Part shown: one piece after another, positions 7,609 to 15,109 of the stretch | How the letters are laid out: every line of letters starts with the position of its first letter | Numbering within the stretch: position 1 is the first letter of the stretch | From: an uncultured Gammaproteobacteria bacterium | GTDB lineage: Bacteria > Pseudomonadota > Gammaproteobacteria > CAMYKB01 | Length of the DNA stretch: 37,084 nucleotides | NCBI GenBank assembly: GCA_947258875.1 | Contig: CAMYKB010000018.1 | Location: 1 to 37,084 of the forward strand | Direction: 5' to 3' | Program-made: the position numbers and the translations under genes | Notes under the pieces: model-generated | The model's database searches: none | The model's input: only the letters and a program-made list of their open reading frames with translations | Told to the model about the DNA's origin: nothing

Positions 7609-7625
7609 AGCAATGTCTGTGCCAA
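7609..7625 (-). promoter_or_regulatory. Sigma54 (-24/-12) promoter of the nasT operon
   Basis: On the minus strand the sequence TTGGCACAGACATTGCT matches the RpoN consensus TGGCAC-N5-TTGCW with the required GG-N10-GC spacing. It predicts transcription starting near 7598, about 30 bases before the nasT GTG. Confidence 0.8.
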
Positions 7626-7745
7626 GCAGGCGAATTGTTTCGACCAATCTTTGTAAAACAATCGCTTGTGTGGCATTCGCCCAATGCAGGAAAGCTTTTA
7701 GGTGGACCGGCTTCTGCACCGTTTTTGCCGGCATTACTCCGCGCG

Positions 7746-7762
7746 TTCACCAAAACGGTGCA
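7746..7762 (-). promoter_or_regulatory. NtrC-like enhancer site upstream of the sigma54 promoter
   Basis: TTCACC-N5-GGTGCA differs by one base from the NtrC dyad TGCACC-N5-GGTGCA. Its centre is about 155 bases upstream of the predicted start, a usual enhancer distance. A second half, TGCACCGTTTT at 7715-7725, is a perfect 11-bp inverted copy of AAAACGGTGCA at 7752-7762. NtrC is an inference from the motif and from the sigma54/NasT context. Confidence 0.5.
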
Positions 7763-7947
7763 AACCAATGCACATGCAAAATCAAAGCGCTTACCCTTTG
7801 CTGCTGTTTTTTCGGCAATCGCAACCGGTTTCACCATGCGTTGACCGCCCCGGCACGGGGCTTGCTGACTCTAATGCACTACACAGGCGCAATACTGCGC
7901 CGTGCACTACAGTCTTTGTTTTATGGACACTAAATTGCGACCACGAC

Positions 7948-9168
7948 ATGCCTGAAAATACACTTACTTTCATACTTGCCGGCGGTGTGGGTTCACGCCT
8001 GCAGCCGCTGACCTCGGACCGCGCCAAACCGGCTGTTCCCTTCGGCGGCAAATACCGCATCATCGATTTCACGCTGACCAACTGCCTGCATTCCGGTTTG
8101 CGCAAAGTCCTGGTACTCACGCAATACAAATCCCATTCTCTACAGAAGCACTTGCGTGACGGCTGGTCCATTTTCAATCCGGAACTGGGTGAATACATAA
8201 CGCCCGTACCCCCACAAATGCGCCATGGTGAACACTGGTATGCCGGCACCGCCGATGCCATTCATCAGAATCTATATCTTGTGGAACGCAGCGGCGCCGA
8301 ACAGGTGGTTATTCTTTCCGGCGACCATATCTACCGTATGGATTACGCCGCCATGCTCAACACCCACAGGGAAAACGCTGCCGATGTCACCGTGGCTTGT
8401 ATGGAAGTCCGCCTGGAGGCAGCTAAGGACTTTGGTATCATGCAGGTGGACGATACCCAACGCATTACCGCCTTTGAAGAAAAACCGGAAAAACCCATGT
8501 GTATCCCCGGCAATCCCGACAAGGCACTAGCCTCCATGGGTATCTATGTGTTTTCCACAAACCTGCTGATCCAGGTATTGCGTGAGGATCATGAAAACAC
8601 AAACTCCAGCCATGACTTCGGCAAGGACCTGCTGCTGGAACTTACAAAGTCACACAAGGTTTACGCTCACCATTTTGGCGGCAGCGAGGGTCGGGTTACT
8701 CCGGACCGTTACTGGCGAGATGTTGGAACGATTGACGCCTTTTATAAAGCCAACATGGATCTGCTAAAACCCGTGCCGCCCTTGAACCTTTATCAAAGCA
8801 ACTGGCCCATCCGTTCCTATGCGCGCCAACATCCCCCTGCCCGCACCGTGCCCGGACAATCCGGTAACGAAGGGTTTTTCATCAATTCGATTATTGCTGG
8901 TGGCACCGTAATCGCCGGCGGCAGCGTGCAACACAGCGTCCTGTTCGCGGACGTGTACGTGGGCGATGAAGCCATGGTGGAAAACAGCCTGCTGTTCGAT
9001 GGCGCGCGCGTGGGTGACGGTGCCATGCTGCGCAACTGCATCGTGGACAAGTGCGTGGAAATCCCAGCCTTTGAAAAAATCGGCTACGATACAGAGAAAG
9101 ACCGGTCGCGGTTTGCTGTTTCCGACAAAGGTATCGTGGTAGTACCCAAGGGGTGCCGGTTTGACTAA
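7948..9168 (+). CDS. glgC: Glucose-1-phosphate adenylyltransferase (ADP-glucose pyrophosphorylase)
   Basis: Makes ADP-glucose from glucose-1-phosphate and ATP, the committed step of bacterial glycogen synthesis. The protein has 406 residues from ATG 7948, close to the family length. It shows the N-terminal nucleotidyltransferase signature FILAGGVGSRLQPLT...KPAVPFGGKYR, the catalytic GDHIYRMDY motif, FEEKP, and a C-terminal left-handed beta-helix with hexapeptide repeats (about 290-385). The frame runs upstream to 7702, but the extra 82 residues are not GlgC-like, so the internal ATG is preferred although its Shine-Dalgarno is poor. It appears monocistronic and is not obviously linked to the surrounding cytochrome genes. 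Confidence 0.95.
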   Translation: MPENTLTFILAGGVGSRLQPLTSDRAKPAVPFGGKYRIIDFTLTNCLHSGLRKVLVLTQYKSHSLQKHLRDGWSIFNPELGEYITPVPPQMRHGEHWYAGTADAIHQNLYLVERSGAEQVVILSGDHIYRMDYAAMLNTHRENAADVTVACMEVRLEAAKDFGIMQVDDTQRITAFEEKPEKPMCIPGNPDKALASMGIYVFSTNLLIQVLREDHENTNSSHDFGKDLLLELTKSHKVYAHHFGGSEGRVTPDRYWRDVGTIDAFYKANMDLLKPVPPLNLYQSNWPIRSYARQHPPARTVPGQSGNEGFFINSIIAGGTVIAGGSVQHSVLFADVYVGDEAMVENSLLFDGARVGDGAMLRNCIVDKCVEIPAFEKIGYDTEKDRSRFAVSDKGIVVVPKGCRFD

Positions 9169-9186
9169 ATAAAATACTAGTGCGTT

Positions 9187-9203
9187 ATTCGGCCAAGCCG
9201 AAT
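9187..9203 (+). terminator. Short hairpin after glgC
   Basis: Inverted repeat ATTCGGC-CAA-GCCGAAT, 18 bases after the glgC stop. There is no T tract; it could act as a weak terminator or 3'-end stabiliser. Confidence 0.4.
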
Positions 9204-9268
9204 TAAACCTGAAAACCTCCTCACGCCAGCAATCCGGGATACCGGCACTCGCGCGGCAACTACAGATC

Positions 9269-9284
9269 TGGCACAAAGTATGCA
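9269..9284 (+). promoter_or_regulatory. Possible sigma54 promoter for the PDC-sensor gene
   Basis: TGGCAC-AAAGT-ATGCA keeps GG-N10-GC spacing and six of six -24 bases, with one mismatch in the -12 element. It predicts a start near 9295 and a 75-base leader before the ATG at 9369. Confidence 0.45.
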
Positions 9285-9368
9285 CTTTTACAGTTAACCG
9301 TAAGCTAATCACGGATCGTCCTGATTTCTGCACTAACATCTGCTGGAAATGTGATTTCTGGAGTAGAC

Positions 9369-10304
9369 ATGAACTATATCAGTGCACTCGAAAGTTACCA
9401 TCAGTACCGCGATACTATTCATGAACTGATGGCATCGATTGTTACCGGCGTTCATGATCATCGCCTGATCAGGAACGAAGATGCGCTGATCAGCTCTATG
9501 CAATGGCTGCAGAAGAATTACCCCTTCCTCAACCTGATATTCACCCTGGATGACCTAGGTGTACAAACAAGCCATAATATTTCCTGCCGCAATATTCACA
9601 ACAAACGACCCCCCAAAGGCCTGGGAGCCGATCGTAGTCATCGCCCCTACTATAAACTGGCAAAAGACAGTGACAGCGTCATCGTCACCGACCCCTACCT
9701 ATCAAGCGATAGTCATAACTTATGCATCTCTTCGGCGATTCGCTGCCTTAATGACGACAACTCATTGCTAGGCATATTGGTCATCGACATCGATCTAGCA
9801 GATGCCATCGAATTCCTCATGGGTGATACGCGCCGCAAAAGGTTTCAGCCGTTCTTTCTGGGCATCTACTCGCTAATTGTCATCGGTTTGTTTTTCGTGG
9901 TCGGTATCCTGCTTTATTCTGCGGCTGTGGAAATCAGCTCCTTGCTGCAGAGCGAACAGGCGAGTGATCTTCATTTAAAGCCCTTCGGAATTATCATTTT
10001 CCTTACCCTGGCACTGGCAATCTTTGACCTGGGAAAAACCATACTGGAAGAGGAAGTACTGATGCATAAGGATGTTTACCGACACAGCTCAACGCGAAGG
10101 ACCATTACCAGATTCATTGCAGCGATACTCATTGCAGTATCCATCGAGTCACTGTTGTTGATGTTCAAGTCGGTACTGGGTTCACCAGAGTATCTCAGCA
10201 ACGCGGTTGCGATGATGGCAACCGCTATCGGCCTGCTGGTTGGCTTAGGTGCTTATGTTTACCTCGGTGCCCGCGCCGAGGTAATTCTGAAAAATCGATC
10301 ATAA
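9369..10304 (+). CDS. PDC (Cache-like) sensor-domain membrane protein without output domain
   Basis: 311 residues from ATG 9369 (TGGAG five bases upstream; the GTG at 9351 is less likely). Residues about 1-150 form a PDC/Cache-type sensing fold, with DRSHRPYYKLAKDSD, a VTDPYLS strand, an ISSAIR strand and the closing LGILVIDIDL strand. There is no N-terminal membrane helix, which is odd because PDC domains normally sit outside the cell. Four predicted membrane helices follow (about 160-185, 205-225, 245-265, 280-305). No kinase, GGDEF, EAL or MCP domain is attached, so it may partner with another protein or regulate a transporter. Its specific function is unknown. Confidence 0.75.
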   Translation: MNYISALESYHQYRDTIHELMASIVTGVHDHRLIRNEDALISSMQWLQKNYPFLNLIFTLDDLGVQTSHNISCRNIHNKRPPKGLGADRSHRPYYKLAKDSDSVIVTDPYLSSDSHNLCISSAIRCLNDDNSLLGILVIDIDLADAIEFLMGDTRRKRFQPFFLGIYSLIVIGLFFVVGILLYSAAVEISSLLQSEQASDLHLKPFGIIIFLTLALAIFDLGKTILEEEVLMHKDVYRHSSTRRTITRFIAAILIAVSIESLLLMFKSVLGSPEYLSNAVAMMATAIGLLVGLGAYVYLGARAEVILKNRS

Positions 10305-10341
10305 AAGTATACTGAACCGGGGTACTGACATCAATTCGCAC

Positions 10342-10364
10342 GATTCAGCATCAAATGCTGAATC
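10342..10364 (+). terminator. Hairpin after the PDC-sensor gene
   Basis: Perfect 10-bp inverted repeat GATTCAGCAT-CAA-ATGCTGAATC starting 38 bases after the stop codon. No T tract follows, so terminator function is possible but unproven. Confidence 0.45.
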
Positions 10365-10792
10365 AAGAAATATTCGTTCATAGACAGCTACTCCCTTTAT
10401 CATGGACCTTGCCTGGCCGGCTGCGCTGGATCGCCGCCACCCGACACTCAATCTCATCTCATCCAGCTTACCCGCCAACGACTGCCTGGCAGAAAATAAA
10501 TCACTACTAAAACTCAGATGTTCGTTCATGAGATAAGATATTTAGTACAATGAGGCACATTACAGGTTGCCGATACCCCTATTTCTGCACCTCATACTCA
10601 TTCCTGAATACAGCAGTATTAGTAACCAACAGAGGCTCAATAAAAGCAACACGCAGACCATAAATCCCAGCCGCTTTTGTTGATCGAAGCAGACAAAATA
10701 ATTTCAGGCCTCAAAAAACATGTTTTTATTTATATTTCTGATAGTTACGGTACTTTTTTAGATATAATATATCGGCATCAAAATCGCTTTAA

Positions 10793-10837
10793 TTGATCTA
10801 TATCAATGTTCTATTAGCTCATCTTATAGACTATTAT
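10793..10837 (+). promoter_or_regulatory. FNR/ANR-dependent class II promoter
   Basis: TTGAT-CTAT-ATCAA (10793-10806) is a perfect FNR/ANR dyad. A -10-like TATTAT at 10832-10837 lies at the spacing expected for a box centred near -41.5. It predicts oxygen-limited activation of the tetrahaem cytochrome gene and probably the downstream export cluster. Confidence 0.8.
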
Positions 10838-10990
10838 AAGTAAGAAATTAGCTGATTGAGTTATCTTGCAATCAACCATTAAACTACAGTTAACTAAGGA
10901 GCCAAGGTTTTACAGTTATTCAGTTATACATTTAAGAGCCAGTCAGTCTCATACTCGCTCTTAATCCTACTTAAGTTGGAGGTGATCACC

Positions 10991-11680
10991 ATGAAACGAT
11001 TAAGAAAAACAACAGGGATGCTTGTATCTACCTTGCTTGCCGCGCTAGGACTTATGGCAGGCCAGGCTGTTGCGGGGACCATTGTCAATACAGCCCATGA
11101 TTTTTCGCTCAGTGGCTTTTCCGGCGGTGAAATTTGTGTGGTATGCCATACCCCGCATAATTCCGATACAGGCGTTAGCGAAGCTCCACTCTGGAATCAT
11201 TACTTAACGCAACAAACCTTCGCTATGTATAACACTCCCACAATGGATGCTACCCAGGACGCACAGCCGACCGGATCCTCCAAGCTGTGTCTGTCCTGCC
11301 ATGATGGTACGACTGCAATGGATGCGTTTGGTGGTGCTACGACGGGAACAATAGTGATGTCGGGTAATTCCGCCGTCGGTGCTGGTGACGATCTGACCGA
11401 TGATCACCCGATATCGATTCTGTATGACGCCGCACTAGCGGTCACTGATCCTGGTCTGCACGATCCGACAGCGACCACTGTGGAAATCGGCACAGGCGCC
11501 ACTGACGGTAAGACACGTAGCGGCACCGTTTCTGCAATGCTGTTGCCCGCTGACAAGGTACAGTGCTCATCATGCCACGACGTGCATAACAACTTCGTCG
11601 TACCTGGCCCCGCTGGCGAACCCTTCCTGAAAGTCTCCAAAGCAGGAAGTGCGCTCTGCCTGACTTGCCACAACAAGTAA
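10991..11680 (+). CDS. Secreted tetrahaem cytochrome c (CHTPHN family; nanowire-subunit candidate)
   Basis: 229 residues with a Sec signal peptide cleaved near AVA-GT (residue 28). Four haem motifs: CVVCHTPHN, CLSCHDGT, CSSCHDVHN and CLTCHNK at the very C-terminus. The PLWNH, SKLCLSCHDGT and DDHPIS segments recur in the 12-haem protein downstream and in the pseudogene near 33.6 kb, so this family has expanded locally. The Shine-Dalgarno GGAGGTGATC is fully complementary to the 16S tail, predicting very high expression. Small size, high expression, an outer-membrane conduit downstream and NHL partners are reminiscent of Geobacter extracellular tetrahaem filament cytochromes such as OmcE; that link is inference. 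A plain periplasmic carrier is the alternative. Confidence 0.88.
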   Translation: MKRLRKTTGMLVSTLLAALGLMAGQAVAGTIVNTAHDFSLSGFSGGEICVVCHTPHNSDTGVSEAPLWNHYLTQQTFAMYNTPTMDATQDAQPTGSSKLCLSCHDGTTAMDAFGGATTGTIVMSGNSAVGAGDDLTDDHPISILYDAALAVTDPGLHDPTATTVEIGTGATDGKTRSGTVSAMLLPADKVQCSSCHDVHNNFVVPGPAGEPFLKVSKAGSALCLTCHNK

Positions 11681-11692
11681 TACCTAAAGCTC

Positions 11693-11723
11693 CCCGCCCC
11701 GACGGCTATGCCAACGGGGCGGG
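11693..11723 (+). terminator. GC-rich stem-loop between the tetrahaem gene and the downstream cluster
   Basis: Nine-bp perfect stem CCCGCCCCG / CGGGGCGGG with a 13-base loop, 12 bases after the stop codon. There is no T run, so read-through is likely. It may protect the upstream mRNA and lower expression of the genes that follow, which would suit an abundant subunit followed by assembly proteins. Confidence 0.6.
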
Positions 11724-11767
11724 AGGGAGTATCATAAGACGCACAAAAACAAACACCGAATTTCACA

Positions 11768-12916
11768 ATGCCTATCAATCTCGTAACCTGCCTTTATGAA
11801 TTTTTCACAAAACGAATCTACTGGATAGCTACCGTTATTGGTTTCTCACTTCTGGCCGGCTGCGCCACCACGCCGCCCCCCGAAGAGCAGACCGAACTAT
11901 TTTATCCAGCGCCACCCGATCCGCCCAGACTGCAGTACCTAACACGTTTTTCTTCGCCCGGAGACCTGGTGAAAGACAGTTCCGGTTTAAAGAATTTCAT
12001 TGTCGGCAAAGAAACCGTCGGCGATCACCTGGTACAAAAGCCCTACGGCGTGGCATTATTTGACGGAAAAATCTATGTGGTCGACACCCGTGGCTCCGGA
12101 TATGGCATTTATGACCTCAAGCAACGCCGCACCGATTTTATTCGAGGCTCAGCCGGTGGCGCCATGAAAAAACCGATTAATATAACCGTTGATGTCGATG
12201 GCAGCAAATACATCACTGACACTGAGCGCAACCAGATCCTGATCTTCGATCGCAATGATAAATTCGTACGCGCCCTGGGTGCTGTCGATCAATTCAAACC
12301 CGCCGACGCCTTACCCATTGGTGATCGGTTGTATGTCACCGATATGTATCACCATCAAATCCAGGTATTGAACAAGGTTACTGGGGAACTCCTGTTTTCT
12401 TTCGGCAAGGCGGGTTCCGGTGATGATGAGCTGTTCCAGCCCACCAATCTGGCGCTAGGACCTGGCAATGAGCTCTATATCAGTGACACCGGTAACTTCC
12501 GCATACAAAAATACACACTCGACGGGCAGTTTATACGCAGTTATGGCAGTATTGGCGACAGTATCGGTCATTTCGCTCGCCCCAAGGGCATCAGCGTTGA
12601 CCGCTATGGCCACCTGTACGTAGTCGATGCCGCTTTTGAAAACGTCCAGATACTGAACCAGGACGGCACACCTTTGATGGTTTTCAGCCAGTCAGGCGAC
12701 AAACGCGGTAATATCAATCTGCCTACTGACATTATTATCGATTACGACAACCTGGAATATTTCCAGTCTTATGCGGAACCGGGGTTCAATCTGGAATATG
12801 TTGTGCTGATTGCAAGCCAGTTCGGAGTGAATAAGGTAGTCGTGTTCGGCTTTGGAAAAAAGGAGGGCATGGATTATTCAGTTTCAGGCACTGCCTCCCC
12901 GAGTGCAACACAATAA
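11768..12916 (+). CDS. NHL-repeat beta-propeller lipoprotein
   Basis: 382 residues. Signal peptide with lipobox LAGC (Cys32) followed by a Pro-rich linker (TTPPPEEQ), so a membrane-anchored lipoprotein, probably at the outer membrane since there is no Asp at +2. The body has about six NHL-type blades, recognisable as VDTRGSGYGIYD, ITDTERNQILIFD, VTDMYHHQIQVLN, ISDTGNFRIQKY and VVDAAFENVQIL. NHL propellers are protein-interaction platforms and often accompany multihaem cytochromes. It is related to the gene at 15109 and to the NHL gene at 26764. A role in assembling or docking the cytochrome conduit is inferred from position. Confidence 0.88.
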   Translation: MPINLVTCLYEFFTKRIYWIATVIGFSLLAGCATTPPPEEQTELFYPAPPDPPRLQYLTRFSSPGDLVKDSSGLKNFIVGKETVGDHLVQKPYGVALFDGKIYVVDTRGSGYGIYDLKQRRTDFIRGSAGGAMKKPINITVDVDGSKYITDTERNQILIFDRNDKFVRALGAVDQFKPADALPIGDRLYVTDMYHHQIQVLNKVTGELLFSFGKAGSGDDELFQPTNLALGPGNELYISDTGNFRIQKYTLDGQFIRSYGSIGDSIGHFARPKGISVDRYGHLYVVDAAFENVQILNQDGTPLMVFSQSGDKRGNINLPTDIIIDYDNLEYFQSYAEPGFNLEYVVLIASQFGVNKVVVFGFGKKEGMDYSVSGTASPSATQ

Positions 12917-13057
12917 CCGCTGTGTATGGCCGCGCCAGAGTATAGTTGATATCGCGGTAGACCCAACTTTTGTAGTTGAACAAGACCCGGAAACCGATAC
13001 CAGCTTGCGTGTTAGATATTCTGGCGAGCTTAATCGGCTGCAAATATTGCGAACAGG

Positions 13058-15109
13058 GTGAGTGTCTTGTATTCAATACAGAGCCATGACACTAAAGCGA
13101 CAGCCCGTTACCGGACTGCTTGTGTATACAGTCTGGGCCTGCTTATCACCCTGTCACCGCTGGAATTGTGCGCGCAATCAGCGGACATCCGAGCTTTCGA
13201 ATTAACCGGTGTGGAGGGCAATGTGGCGGCCCGCTACATCTACGATGACTACCGCCAGGACCGGATTGGTGGTGACGAAACTCATCAGACCCGCCCAACC
13301 TATGAGCAGGAAATTTATGTGCTGACACACAGCTATGCCTATCACCCCAATCTGCTGAATATGGATCTGGGTGGCGGGCTGCTGTTTATACAACAGGATT
13401 TCGAATCCGACCAGGGTGATAGCAGCTCGCAGGACATTCTGTACAACCTGACCGCACGACTCCACTTCCTCGAAGGCAAGCTCTACCCCTTTACGCTCTA
13501 CTATGACCGCAGCAATCCATCGGTCTCTACCAGCCTGTCAGGACGCTTTCTCACGGAAAATACCCGCTACGGTTTTAATGCCACCCTAAGGCAGCCCCTG
13601 CTACCCGTAACAGTAACCATGGAGGCGTCCCGCGTTGAAACTGATGGCTCCGGATTTGACACCAGCATCGACCAGACCACCGATCAGGCACAGATCAGCG
13701 CACAGAAATCATATGGCCGAGGTAATTCTGTGCGGCTGTCATTTCTCACATCAGAAGCCGTTTCAGCCAGCGGCAGCCTGGGACTTCCAATTCAACAGAC
13801 TTCGACGACAACACGCAGCACCGGTGTCGATGCCAGTAATTATTTTGGTGATAACAGGCAGCTGCAATTGATTCAGTCGTTTACCTATAACGACCAGGAA
13901 ACCGAACAATTGCAAAACCCTTCAATCGACGTCAAAAGCTCGCGTTACAGTACCGATTTGCGCTGGAATCACAACAAAAGCACGCGCTCTTTTTACCAAT
14001 ACAGGTTTCAAAACAGTGACCGTAGCGACGCCGATACCACCAATCATTCGGCCACCATTGGCGCAGCCTATGAACCCGAGCACGGGCTGCACGGCAGTAT
14101 GGATATTCATGGTGAAGATGAAGTTCAGGATACCAGCGGACTTGACCGCAGCCGATACGGCTCGCTCGTCGTGGCCGGTTACAATCGGGACATCCCAAAC
14201 GGCTCACTACACCTGGGTATGTCACTGCTTTATGACCGCACCGATCAGTCCAGCAATCAGGGTACAGCGCTGGTGATTGACGAGAACATCACCCTGGCGG
14301 GCACCACAGCGGTCAGCCTGCAACAGGACTTCGTCATTTCCAGCAGCATCGTCGTCACCAACCTGGCCAGCACGCAGACCTTCGTTGAAAACCTCGATTA
14401 CCGGGTTATAACCGTGGGTTCCAACACCGAAATTCAGCGCCTTATCGGTGGTAACATCCTTGATGGTGAAACGGTGAGCGTCGACTACCAGTACCAAACC
14501 GGCGGCACCTTCGAGTTTGACACTTTCAATCAAAGCTATTTTCTGAATCTCAGGTTCTACCGTTTTCATGAACTGTTTGCACAGTACCGCGACTCTTCAC
14601 AGACGGTGGTAAGTGGCGCGGCGACGACTCCACTGAATACTTCTGAAAATATTCTGGCGGGCGTACGCGTTGAATACCCCTTTCTCAGCGGCTGGTTAGT
14701 CGGCGGCGAAGCGAGCTATGAAGAGCAGGACCAAGGTATTTCACCCTTTACCCGCGAAAATTATCTTGCTTACATAGAAACCCTGTTACCGCGTGCCTCC
14801 AAGCTGCGCATCACCGGACGCCGTGAATTTAGGGAAAACGAGAATTCGGTCGAAGACGTGGATCTCTCCCAGGCGATTATCCGCTTCACATCACGGCCCT
14901 GGTTACGCACCACCTTGCGGGCAGAAGCGGACTATGAAGAAGACATAGGCGGAAGCCTTATCCGGCGTCGTATTGCTGAAAGTATCGGTCTCGACTGGCG
15001 CTACCGGCGCCTACTGTTTTCCGTGCGCGCCGAACATATTAACGAGCGACAAGGTGACAACGAACGGGAAAACAACAAAATCAGAGCGCAGTTGATACGG
15101 ACATTCTAA
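13058..15109 (+). CDS. Outer-membrane beta-barrel protein (porin of a porin-cytochrome conduit, candidate)
   Basis: 683 residues from GTG 13058, with a long signal peptide ending at LCA-QS (about residue 39). The mature part is dominated by alternating hydrophobic/polar strands rich in Tyr, Arg and Asp (for example RFYRFHELFAQYRDSS) and ends in AQLIRTF; a terminal Phe is the usual BAM recognition residue. There is no TonB plug and no haem or MtrB-like CXXC motif. The length is right for a 20-plus-strand barrel such as MtrB or the Geobacter Omb/Ext porins, but I see no specific family signature. Flanked by NHL lipoproteins and followed by multihaem cytochromes, and overlapping the next start (TAATG), it is best explained as the barrel that lets cytochromes cross the outer membrane. 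Confidence 0.8.
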   Translation: MSVLYSIQSHDTKATARYRTACVYSLGLLITLSPLELCAQSADIRAFELTGVEGNVAARYIYDDYRQDRIGGDETHQTRPTYEQEIYVLTHSYAYHPNLLNMDLGGGLLFIQQDFESDQGDSSSQDILYNLTARLHFLEGKLYPFTLYYDRSNPSVSTSLSGRFLTENTRYGFNATLRQPLLPVTVTMEASRVETDGSGFDTSIDQTTDQAQISAQKSYGRGNSVRLSFLTSEAVSASGSLGLPIQQTSTTTRSTGVDASNYFGDNRQLQLIQSFTYNDQETEQLQNPSIDVKSSRYSTDLRWNHNKSTRSFYQYRFQNSDRSDADTTNHSATIGAAYEPEHGLHGSMDIHGEDEVQDTSGLDRSRYGSLVVAGYNRDIPNGSLHLGMSLLYDRTDQSSNQGTALVIDENITLAGTTAVSLQQDFVISSSIVVTNLASTQTFVENLDYRVITVGSNTEIQRLIGGNILDGETVSVDYQYQTGGTFEFDTFNQSYFLNLRFYRFHELFAQYRDSSQTVVSGAATTPLNTSENILAGVRVEYPFLSGWLVGGEASYEEQDQGISPFTRENYLAYIETLLPRASKLRITGRREFRENENSVEDVDLSQAIIRFTSRPWLRTTLRAEADYEEDIGGSLIRRRIAESIGLDWRYRRLLFSVRAEHINERQGDNERENNKIRAQLIRTF

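Larger units (their letters stand above)
7568..7947. other. Divergent regulatory region between nasT and glgC
   Basis: 380 bases. Toward nasT it carries the sigma54 promoter and the NtrC-like site. The glgC-proximal half contains a direct repeat of TGCACTACA (about 7874 and 7902) flanking the dyad GGCGC/GCGCC, which could be a further operator. No promoter hexamers for glgC stand out. The glgC frame is open across part of this region, but nothing there resembles GlgC. Confidence 0.55.
10305..10990. other. Long regulatory region before the tetrahaem cytochrome operon
   Basis: 686 bases without a supported gene. It holds the hairpin at 10342-10364, an AT-rich tract with a consensus -10 hexamer TATAAT at 10763-10768 (poor -35), the FNR box and its promoter (10793-10837), and a roughly 150-base 5' untranslated region. 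Within that leader, TTAAGAGC (10932-10939) pairs perfectly with GCTCTTAA (10957-10964). Just before the gene, GGTGATCACC (10981-10990) is a palindrome overlapping the Shine-Dalgarno. Confidence 0.6.

Noticed and set aside
10299-10529. 76-codon minus-strand frame
   Set aside because: Overlaps the end of the PDC gene and a hairpin, low-complexity residues, no family resemblance or ribosome site.
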